A DNA stretch of 64,000 bases from Hymenobacter sp. APR13 (GTDB taxonomy: Bacteria > Bacteroidota > Bacteroidia > Cytophagales > Hymenobacteraceae), in NCBI RefSeq assembly GCF_000737515.1, contig NZ_CP006587.1:3839001-3903000 (forward strand). The letters run 5' to 3'. Numbering within the stretch: the stretch's first letter is position 1; every line of letters starts with the position of its first letter. The notes beneath the pieces are model-generated. The model was not told the origin of the DNA and made no database searches. It worked only from the letters and a program-made list of their open reading frames with translations. Positions 57,870 through 64,000 of this stretch are shown here, in pieces. The position numbers were made by a program, and so were the translations under genes.

Positions 57870-58430
57870 TTATTGGGTTTTTACCACGTACTCGAACGTC
57901 TGCTTGGTTTTGATGTCGTTGATGACCAGGGTCAGGTCTTGCGGCGTTTCGGTTTTAACAAATGGAATGGCGCGCTTGCTTACGTACAGGTCGCGGTTCC
58001 AGAAGCGGCCCTGGCCTTCCGGCAGCGCCGGAACGTTGAAAACCTCCTTGCCATCCTTGTCCTTGGCTACCACGCTCAGGTAGGCCGGGTCGGCGTTGGC
58101 GCCTCCGCGGCGGTACATCGTCACGACGAGCAGGCCGCCGGCGGGAAGCTGGCTGAGGCGGCGCTGGTAGGTGGTATCAGCCCAGCTGTTCATCTTTTTC
58201 AGAGCCTCCACTTCGGTGAGCAGCTCCAGGTAGGGGCGGTAGGCCACGCGGGTTACGCAGGCATCCACCTCGGCGTCTTCGTCGGTGTTTTTCGTGACGT
58301 TGAGCACGTACTGGCACTCTTCATCCTTCTTGGGGAAGGTGTATTTCTTGCGGGGCTTGCCGGGCATGTACTGGGCCGAAGCCGCCAGGCTGCCGAGCAG
58401 GAGTAGGGCGAGGAGGAGATGTTTCTTCAT
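57870..58430 (-). CDS. Secreted protein of unknown function
   Basis: 186 residues from ATG at 58430. MKKHLLLALLLLGSLAASAQ is a signal peptide with AQ cleavage typical of the phylum. The mature part has CQYVLNVTKNTDEDAEVDAC (two Cys, possible disulphide), SWADTTYQRRLSQLPAGGLL and WNRDLYVSKRAIPF. It is likely a periplasmic beta-rich protein; I do not know its family. A -7 box TACCTTTG is at 58476-58483. Confidence 0.75.
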   Translation of the reverse strand: MKKHLLLALLLLGSLAASAQYMPGKPRKKYTFPKKDEECQYVLNVTKNTDEDAEVDACVTRVAYRPYLELLTEVEALKKMNSWADTTYQRRLSQLPAGGLLVVTMYRRGGANADPAYLSVVAKDKDGKEVFNVPALPEGQGRFWNRDLYVSKRAIPFVKTETPQDLTLVINDIKTKQTFEYVVKTQ

Positions 58431-58475
58431 GAGAGAGGAATAGGAGATAAGCTGATAGTCGGGGTTACGACCACT

Positions 58476-58483
58476 CAAAGGTA
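58476..58483 (-). promoter_or_regulatory. -7 box TACCTTTG of the secreted-protein gene
   Basis: Minus-strand TAnnTTTG match about 46 bases before the ATG at 58430. Confidence 0.5.
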
Positions 58484-58705
58484 CGCACGGGAAAAGCCTA
58501 TTGTACCTGGATTCGTCTAAAAAGCCGCCCGGCCCGCCCGAAGCCCCCGCCCGGCCGCTCAGCGCCCGATCCGGAAGTGTTGCGGGAGGTTACCGGGCCG
58601 CCTTGCGGGCGTGGCCAGGCAAACTTGATCTAAGCATAATACCACCGTAATTCCTGGGTAATGGTGGCGGCCGACCTTTGAGACGGGTTAAAACGGCTTT
58701 CCGAT

Positions 58706-58936
58706 ATGCACGCTCCCCTCACGATTTCGATGCTGCGCCGCGTAGTACGCGCGCTGGCCTACCTGCTCTTCCAGCTGGCCCTTGGCGGGGCGTTTGTGCT
58801 GCGCTCCGTGGGGGCGCTGCGGCTGCCGTTTCGCTTTGGTAATGCCGATGAGGCGTCGCAGCCAGAGCCAACCGGGCGGCCCGGAGCCCGCACCCTGCCC
58901 AGCGCCCGGCTCCGGCCCCGCCCCGCCTTCCGATGA
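58706..58936 (+). CDS. Possible 76-residue membrane peptide overlapping the LpxH-like gene
   Basis: ATG at 58706. One hydrophobic helix (VVRALAYLLFQLALGGAFVL) and a Pro/Arg-rich tail. The stop overlaps the next start as ATGA, which suggests translational coupling. The tail composition is what any GC-rich frame could give, so it may be only a leader. No family known. Confidence 0.4.
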   Translation: MHAPLTISMLRRVVRALAYLLFQLALGGAFVLRSVGALRLPFRFGNADEASQPEPTGRPGARTLPSARLRPRPAFR

Positions 58937-59826
58937 GCGGCCCCTCGTTCAAGCGTCGCCGGGTAGAGGTGGCCGTCGTTTCCGACGTGCACCTGGGCAC
59001 CTACGGCTGCCACGCCACGGAGCTGCTGCGCTACCTGAAAAGCATCCGGCCGCGGGTGCTGGTGCTCAACGGCGACATCATCGACATCTGGCAGTTCAGC
59101 AAAAGCTACTGGCCCGCGGCCCACATGCGGGCGGTGCGCCAACTGGCAGGCCTGGCCGCCAAGGGCGTGCGCATCCACTACCTTACCGGCAACCACGACG
59201 AGCTGCTGCGCAAGTTTGCCGGAACCCGGCTGGGCGCCCTGCGCATCGACAACAAGCTGGTGCTCGACCTGCCCCACGGCAAAACCTGGCTGTTTCACGG
59301 CGACGTGTTCGACGTGACCATGCGCCACTCGCGCTGGCTGGCCCGCCTGGGCGCCCACGGCTACGACCTGCTAATTCTGCTCAACCGCCTCGTGAACTGG
59401 GGCCTGCTAAAGCTGGGACGCCCCCGCGTGGCGCTGTCGAAGGCCGTGAAGGACCGCGTGAAAAGCGCCGTGAATCTGGTCAGTGCCTTCGAGCAGACGG
59501 CCGCCGACATTGCCGCCGACCGGGGCTACCGCTACGTGGCCTGCGGCCACATCCACTGCCCCGAAATCCGGCCTGTGGCCACGGCCCAGGGCGAGGTGGT
59601 GTATCTCAACTCCGGCGACTGGGTGGAAAACCTCACCGCGCTGGAATATACCTCTGAAGCCGGCTGGAGCCTCTACCGCTACGCCACCGACCCACGCATG
59701 CAGCAGCCCGAGCCAACTACGCCCGCCCCCGACGAGGCCGACACCGCCGCCGACATGCCCGTGGCCGCCCTGCTGGCCGACCTGTTGCTCGAAATGAATG
59801 GCAAGCCTGCCCCCGAAACCCGGTGA
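58933..59826 (+). CDS. UDP-2,3-diacylglucosamine diphosphatase-like metallophosphoesterase
   Basis: 297 residues. Calcineurin-type metal motifs in order: VSDVHLGTYGCHATELL, LNGDIIDIWQF, YLTGNHDELL, WLFHGDVFDVTM and YVACGHIHCPEIRPV. This is the layout of LpxH-type and LpxH2-type enzymes, which cut UDP-diacylglucosamine to lipid X during lipid A synthesis, although related bacterial phosphoesterases act on other substrates. A disordered acidic tail (from about 255) is extra. The next gene is a glycosyltransferase, which fits an envelope lipid pathway. Confidence 0.85.
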   Translation: MSGPSFKRRRVEVAVVSDVHLGTYGCHATELLRYLKSIRPRVLVLNGDIIDIWQFSKSYWPAAHMRAVRQLAGLAAKGVRIHYLTGNHDELLRKFAGTRLGALRIDNKLVLDLPHGKTWLFHGDVFDVTMRHSRWLARLGAHGYDLLILLNRLVNWGLLKLGRPRVALSKAVKDRVKSAVNLVSAFEQTAADIAADRGYRYVACGHIHCPEIRPVATAQGEVVYLNSGDWVENLTALEYTSEAGWSLYRYATDPRMQQPEPTTPAPDEADTAADMPVAALLADLLLEMNGKPAPETR

Positions 59827-59910
59827 CCGGGCCGGGCTGAGCAACGCCGCCCGGCTGGCCGGGCCGCCGCGCATCCGTCAACACATCTTTTTTACCTGTT
59901 TCGATTTCAG

Positions 59911-60933
59911 TTGAATATCCTCTACGCCATTCAGGGCACCGGCAACGGCCACCTCAGCCGCGCCCTCGACATTGTGCCGCTGCTGCAGCAGCGGGCCAGC
60001 CGGGTAGATGTGCTGGTGAGCGGCCCGCCCGCCGACATTGAGCTGCCGTTTGCCGTGCGCTACCGCTGCCAGGGCATGGGCTTTGTTTTCGGGAAAAAGG
60101 GCGGGGTCAACTTCGTGAAGACCTTCTGGCAGATGAACTCGGCCGCCTTTCTGCGCGAGATTCGCCTGCTGCCCGTGGAAGCCTACGACATCGTCATCAG
60201 CGACTTTGAGCCGGTATCGGCGTGGGCCTGCCGGCGGCAGGGGCGGCCCTGCGTGGCCCTGAGCCACCAGAGCGCCGTGCTGAGCCCCCACGCCCCGCAA
60301 CCCGCCAACGCCGACCTGGTGGGCCGCGCCGTGCTGCGCCACTACGCGCCCGCCACCCACCACTACGGCTTCCACTTTCAGGCCTACGCGCCGCACATCC
60401 AGACGCCCGTCATCCGGCAGCAGGTGCGGGCGCTGCCGGCCCGCAACGAAGGCCACTACACGGTGTATCTGCCCGCTTTCGAGGAAGCCACGCTGGTGAA
60501 GCGGCTGCGCTACCTCAGCCGCTCGGTGCGCTGGGAGGTGTTCAGCAAGCACAGCCGGCAGGAGTCGGAGCACGGCAACGTGTGGGTGCGGCCCGTGAGC
60601 GGCGCCGCCTTCGTCGATAGCCTCTCCCGCAGTGCCGGGGTGCTGTGCGGGGCCGGCTTCGAGACGCCCGCCGAGGCGCTCTACCTGGGCAAAAAGCTGC
60701 TGGTGGTGCCCATGAAACACCAGTATGAGCAGGCCTGCAACGCCGCCGCGCTGGCGGCCATGGGCGTGCCGGTCGTGAAAAACCTCAAAGACCGCAGCCT
60801 CGATGTGCTGGACGAGTGGCTGCGCTTCGGCCAGCCCATACCCGTCGACTACCCGGACGCCACCGGTGCCGTACTGGACCAACTGCTGGCCGATGCCCAG
60901 GCGGGCTGGCCGGCCCCGGCGCTGGTGGTGTAG
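59911..60933 (+). CDS. Glycosyltransferase, MurG/GT28-like fold (MJ1255 type)
   Basis: 340 residues from TTG at 59911; the start is fixed by NILYAIQGTGNGHLSRALDI, whose GTGNGHLSR is the conserved opening of this GT-B group. YDIVISDFEPVSAWACRRQG and the C-terminal LCGAGFETPAEALYLGKKLL with VPMKHQYEQACNAAAL form the donor-sugar site. Substrates are unknown; position after an LpxH-like gene suggests glycolipid synthesis. About 85 bases separate the two genes; probably one operon. Confidence 0.88.
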   Translation: MNILYAIQGTGNGHLSRALDIVPLLQQRASRVDVLVSGPPADIELPFAVRYRCQGMGFVFGKKGGVNFVKTFWQMNSAAFLREIRLLPVEAYDIVISDFEPVSAWACRRQGRPCVALSHQSAVLSPHAPQPANADLVGRAVLRHYAPATHHYGFHFQAYAPHIQTPVIRQQVRALPARNEGHYTVYLPAFEEATLVKRLRYLSRSVRWEVFSKHSRQESEHGNVWVRPVSGAAFVDSLSRSAGVLCGAGFETPAEALYLGKKLLVVPMKHQYEQACNAAALAAMGVPVVKNLKDRSLDVLDEWLRFGQPIPVDYPDATGAVLDQLLADAQAGWPAPALVV

Positions 60934-61034
60934 CAACCCTGCCGAGGGCAAGCCGCCCGGCCGCTGCGGCCCACCTGCCGGGTTGCGACGGCTGGGCGGG
61001 CCGTCTTTCTGATATTCATCTGTTGCGCGTTGTT

Positions 61035-62507
61035 ATGCCCGATTTGTCTGCTCTGCCTGCCGCTTTCTTTCCGGCTACCACCCCGGCTCTGGTTACCCGC
61101 GCTGACTTCGGGGCTGACTTCCGTTGGGGCGTTTCGGCGGCGGCCTACCAGACGGAAGGGGCCTGGAACCTGGACGGCAAAGGGCCCAGCATCTGGGACG
61201 ATTTCGTGCGCCGCCGGGGCCGCATCAAGCGCGCCGAAACCGCCGAGGTAGCCACCGATTTCTACCACCGCTGGCCGCAGGATCTGGAGTTGATGAAACA
61301 AATGGGAATACACGATTTCCGCTTTTCCATCGCCTGGTCGCGGATTTTTCCGGAGGGTAGGGGTGGTATTAACCAAAAGGGAATAGACTTCTACGACCGG
61401 CTGATAGACGGCTGCCTGGCCCACGGCATCACGCCCTGGCCCACGCTCTACCACTGGGACTTGCCGGCCGCGCTGCAGCAGCTCGGCGGCTGGACCAACC
61501 GCTCGGTGGTGGGCTGGTTCACCGACTACGCCCAGCGCGTAGCGGCCCGCCTCGGCGACCGGGTGCAGCACTGGATGGTGCTCAACGAGCCCATGGTGTT
61601 CACCGGGGCCGGGCACCTGCTGGGCGTGCACGCGCCGGGCCGCCGCAGCCTGGGCGCGTTTCTGGCTGCCACCCACCACGCCGCGCTGGCCCAGGCCGAG
61701 GGCGGCCGGGCTTTGCGGGCGGTGCTGCCCGCCACCGCCCAGATCGGCACCACGTTTTCCTGCTCCTACCTCACGCCCTGGCGGCCCGGCCACGCCCGCG
61801 ACGCCCGTGCCACCCGCCGGGCCGATGCGCTGCTCAACCGCCTGTTCGTGGAGCCCGCCCTGGGTTTGGGCTACCCCGTGGCCGACGTGCCGCTGCTCGG
61901 CTGGCTGGACCGCTACATGCGCCCCGGCGACGAAGCCCTGCTGCCCTTCGCCTTCGACTTTCTGGGCGTGCAGAACTACACCCGGGAGGTGGTGCGCCAC
62001 GCGCCCTACGTGCCGCTGCTGTGGGCCGCGCTGGTGGGAGCCGCCCGGCGCGGTGTGCCCCACACCGATATGGGCTGGGAAGTGTACCCGGAAAGCCTCT
62101 ACCACATGCTGAAGCAGTTTGCGGCCTACCCCAACGCGCCCCGCCTGCTGGTGACAGAAAACGGCGCCGCCTTCCCCGACCAGCTCCGAGCCGGCCGCGT
62201 GGCCGACCCGGCCCGGCAGGCGTATCTGCAGGCCAGCATCGGGCAGGTGCTGCGGGCCCGGCAGGAGGGTGTGCCGGTGGAAGGGTACTTCGCCTGGTCG
62301 TTTACCGACAACTTCGAGTGGGCCGAGGGCTACGGGCCCCGCTTCGGGCTGGTGCACGTGGCCTACGAAACCCAGCGCCGCACCATCAAGGACTCGGGGC
62401 ATTGGTACCGCCGTTTTCTGGCCGGCGAGGCCAGCCCGGCGGGGCCCGGAACGCAGGCCCTGCCGGCCTGCCAGGCTGGTATTGATGATTCCGTAACTAA
62501 TTGGTAA
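61035..62507 (+). CDS. Glycoside hydrolase family 1 (beta-glucosidase-like)
   Basis: 490 residues from ATG at 61035. RWGVSAAAYQTEGAWNLDGK and WDDFVRRRGRI mark the start; WMVLNEPMV (acid/base Glu in NEP) and PRLLVTENGAAF (nucleophile Glu in TENG) are the catalytic sites; GYFAWSFTDNFEWAEGYGPR is the aglycone/glucose site. No signal peptide, so cytosolic. It would hydrolyse, or by transglycosylation build, beta-glucosides. It lies in tandem with the glycosyltransferase, about 100 bases away, likely the same unit. Confidence 0.93.
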   Translation: MPDLSALPAAFFPATTPALVTRADFGADFRWGVSAAAYQTEGAWNLDGKGPSIWDDFVRRRGRIKRAETAEVATDFYHRWPQDLELMKQMGIHDFRFSIAWSRIFPEGRGGINQKGIDFYDRLIDGCLAHGITPWPTLYHWDLPAALQQLGGWTNRSVVGWFTDYAQRVAARLGDRVQHWMVLNEPMVFTGAGHLLGVHAPGRRSLGAFLAATHHAALAQAEGGRALRAVLPATAQIGTTFSCSYLTPWRPGHARDARATRRADALLNRLFVEPALGLGYPVADVPLLGWLDRYMRPGDEALLPFAFDFLGVQNYTREVVRHAPYVPLLWAALVGAARRGVPHTDMGWEVYPESLYHMLKQFAAYPNAPRLLVTENGAAFPDQLRAGRVADPARQAYLQASIGQVLRARQEGVPVEGYFAWSFTDNFEWAEGYGPRFGLVHVAYETQRRTIKDSGHWYRRFLAGEASPAGPGTQALPACQAGIDDSVTNW

Positions 62508-62509
62508 AG

Positions 62510-62537
62510 TTGCCATAACGGCCCTCCGGTAGCTTTG
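62510..62537 (+). promoter_or_regulatory. Full Bacteroidota promoter TTG-N17-TAGCTTTG
   Basis: TTG at 62510-62512 and TAGCTTTG at 62530-62537, separated by 17 bases, fit the -33/-7 consensus; the start of transcription would fall near 62544, about 20 bases before the ATG at 62566. This is the best complete promoter in the window. Confidence 0.7.
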
Positions 62538-62565
62538 GCGCATCATTCACTTAGCCTGTTTAAGG

Positions 62566-64000
62566 ATGCGTCAAACTTTACTTTCGGGAGCTACCGCCGG
62601 ACTGCTTTGCCTGGCACTGGCCGGCACGGCCGCCGCCCAGACCACCCCCGCGCTGCGCTTCACCGCCGTCACGGCGGTAGCCAATGAAAACGCGGGGACG
62701 GTCAGCGTGCCGGTGTCCGTCACCAACCCCGGCACGGCGGCCAGCACCGTGGAGGTGGCGCTGGTGCCCGGCCTGGGCACGGCCACGGCCGGCACTGATT
62801 TCACCTACGCCGCCCCCCAGACGCTGACCTTCCCGGCCGGCGCCACGGCCAACCAGATCCTGACCATTCCGCTCACCGATGATGTGCTGGCGGAAGGGGC
62901 CGAGTATTTCACGCTGCGCCTGCAGAACCCCGCCAACGCCACCCTGACGGCTGGTTTCACCGAGGTGCTGGTGTATATCAAAGACAACGACACGCAGGCG
63001 CCCCCGCGTGCCGGCAACCTGCGCCTGAATCTGCTGGGCAGCTACCAGAACGGGGTGGCTTTCACGACGGCCACCCCGCCGGTGCAAATCAACTCCGCTG
63101 AAATTGTGGCCCACGACCCGAGCACGCAGCGCCTGTACGTGGCCAACTCCATCGGCGGCAAGCTCGACATTCTCAATTTCGCCACGCCGGGTACCATTAC
63201 CCCGCTGGCGTCCATCAGCATGGCTCCCTACGGCGGCATCAATTCCGTGGCCGTGCGCAACGGCCTGGTGGCCTGCGCGGTGGAAGATGCTGTGCTGCAG
63301 AACGCCGGGAAAATCGTGTTCTTCGACCAGAACGGCAACTTCCTGAAGCAGGTGACGGCGGGGGCTTTGCCCGATATGATAACCTTCTCGCCGGATGGCC
63401 GCTACCTACTGACGGCCAACGAAGGCGAGCCTAACGCAACCTACTCCAACGACCCGCTCGGCTCGGTGACGGTGGTGGACGTGAGCGGCCCCATTGCCAA
63501 CCTGACGCAAGCCAACGTGACGACCGTTGATTTCAGCAGCTTCAACGCCCAGGCGTCCGCACTGCGGGCGGCCGGCATCCGCATCTACGGCGGCCCGGCG
63601 GGTGGCCCGGCCAGCTCCGTAGCGCAGGATCTGGAGCCGGAATACGTGACCATATCGGCCGATTCGCGCACGGCCTACATTGGCCTGCAGGAAAACAACG
63701 CCGTGGCCACGCTGGATCTGGCTACGCTGCAGTTCACGGCCCTGCGGCCCATCGGCTACCAGGACCACAGCCAGCCCGGCTTCAGCTTCGACGCTTCCGA
63801 CCAGTCGGCCGACGTGCTTATGGCCAACTGGCCGGTACGCGGCATGCGCCAGCCCGACGCCATTGCTTCCTTCGAGCTGCCCGCCGCTTTGGGAGGGGGC
63901 CGCTACCTGCTGACCGCCAACGAGGGGGATGCCCGCGAATACTCCGGCACCGGCGGGCTGGTGGAGGCCGTGCGCCTCGGCAATGCCGCCTACCCGCTCG
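62566..64000 (+). CDS. Exported Calx-beta / choice-of-anchor-I protein (cut by window end)
   Basis: 478 residues seen. MRQTLLSGATAGLLCLALAG with following TAAAQ is a signal peptide. Residues about 28-145 form a Calx-beta domain (VANENAGTVSVPVSVTNPGT; LTFPAGATANQILTIPLTDD; GAEYFTLRLQNP). From about 150 on, a beta-propeller of the choice-of-anchor-I type follows: EIVAHDPSTQRLYVANSIGG, ITFSPDGRYLLTANEGEPNA, LEPEYVTISADSRTAYIGLQ, YLLTANEGDAREYSG. Such proteins often also carry a phytase-like or phosphoesterase part and a type IX sorting tail, beyond the edge here. Probably secreted. Confidence 0.88.
   Translation, partial: MRQTLLSGATAGLLCLALAGTAAAQTTPALRFTAVTAVANENAGTVSVPVSVTNPGTAASTVEVALVPGLGTATAGTDFTYAAPQTLTFPAGATANQILTIPLTDDVLAEGAEYFTLRLQNPANATLTAGFTEVLVYIKDNDTQAPPRAGNLRLNLLGSYQNGVAFTTATPPVQINSAEIVAHDPSTQRLYVANSIGGKLDILNFATPGTITPLASISMAPYGGINSVAVRNGLVACAVEDAVLQNAGKIVFFDQNGNFLKQVTAGALPDMITFSPDGRYLLTANEGEPNATYSNDPLGSVTVVDVSGPIANLTQANVTTVDFSSFNAQASALRAAGIRIYGGPAGGPASSVAQDLEPEYVTISADSRTAYIGLQENNAVATLDLATLQFTALRPIGYQDHSQPGFSFDASDQSADVLMANWPVRGMRQPDAIASFELPAALGGGRYLLTANEGDAREYSGTGGLVEAVRLGNAAYPL

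Noticed and set aside
60849..62546. A 565-codon minus-strand open frame opposite GH1
   Set aside because: Same reason: it runs exactly opposite a complete GH1 enzyme and has no recognisable domain.
1..64000. tRNA, rRNA, integrase/att sites and known defence operons (restriction-modification, CBASS, retron, toxin-antitoxin)
   Set aside because: Looked for and not seen. The DAC-like protein and the AlbA_2 protein have no partner genes that would make a defence operon.

Overview
The window reads as chromosomal DNA of a high-GC member of the Bacteroidota, most likely Hymenobacter or a close relative in the Cytophagales. The pointers are the family mix (S46 dipeptidyl-peptidase, DUF4112, DUF3127, a GldL-like small membrane protein, Bacteroidota-style AddAB), several promoters with the Bacteroidota -7 box TAnnTTTG, and many palindromic intergenic repeats. 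The assignment is inferred from gene content; no rRNA or tRNA gene was found.

Layout: 1-9.8 kb holds the N-terminal part of RecQ (cut by the window edge), a Cys-rich copper-binding-type four-helix protein, a BrkB/YihY membrane protein, DUF2062, SseB-like protein, a cytochrome c / SCO / lipoprotein group, DUF4112, an aldo/keto reductase and a diadenylate-cyclase-like protein. 9.9-17.1 kb has an HI0933-type flavoprotein, a cation/proton antiporter, a ClC channel with CBS domains, MscS, two small membrane proteins and a cytosine-deaminase-like enzyme. 17.2-26.3 kb carries both subunits of an AddAB-type DNA-repair helicase-nuclease, separated by a GldL-like gene and a Tet-family MFS pump. 26.4-27.7 kb is an AT-richer gene cut by an IS5-family insertion sequence whose excision can be reconstructed exactly. 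27.7-39.5 kb holds a thioesterase, a cold-shock pair (CspA-like and a DEAD-box helicase), DUF2383, a second HI0933 flavoprotein, two SDR-type enzymes, DUF1571, a GT2 and an amidohydrolase. 39.6-50.3 kb has an S46 peptidase, DUF1232, DinB, VOC, AlbA_2, an SDR, DUF3127, a convergent isoaspartyl peptidase / cyanophycinase pair and an M1 aminopeptidase. 50.7-64 kb has an L,D-transpeptidase, an XRE regulator behind three CAATTG operator-like sites, an AT-rich gap, RhlE, a Nudix hydrolase, and a plus-strand cluster of LpxH-like phosphoesterase, glycosyltransferase, GH1 glucosidase and a Calx-beta/choice-of-anchor-I exoprotein cut by the window end.

The most unusual feature is in the AddAB genes. 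addB is interrupted by a 627-bp unit with about 50-bp inverted terminal repeats that encodes a DUF559 endonuclease. addA is interrupted by nested palindromes of the same repeat family, without an endonuclease. Both genes are frameshifted as written. In both, setting the G/C homopolymer runs to the lengths seen in sister copies of the repeat restores one continuous frame. The unit therefore looks like an autonomous mobile palindrome (endonuclease plus ends) with a non-autonomous, MITE-like derivative, inserting in frame into protein linkers; the G/C tracts could be phase-variable or could be assembly errors.

Other repeats: three copies of a GTCATTGCGAG-type composite hairpin, six of a GTCAT..ATCTCG-type hairpin, CGGATTT-type repeats around terminators, and single long palindromes. 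They lie between genes, mostly at convergent or tail-to-head junctions.
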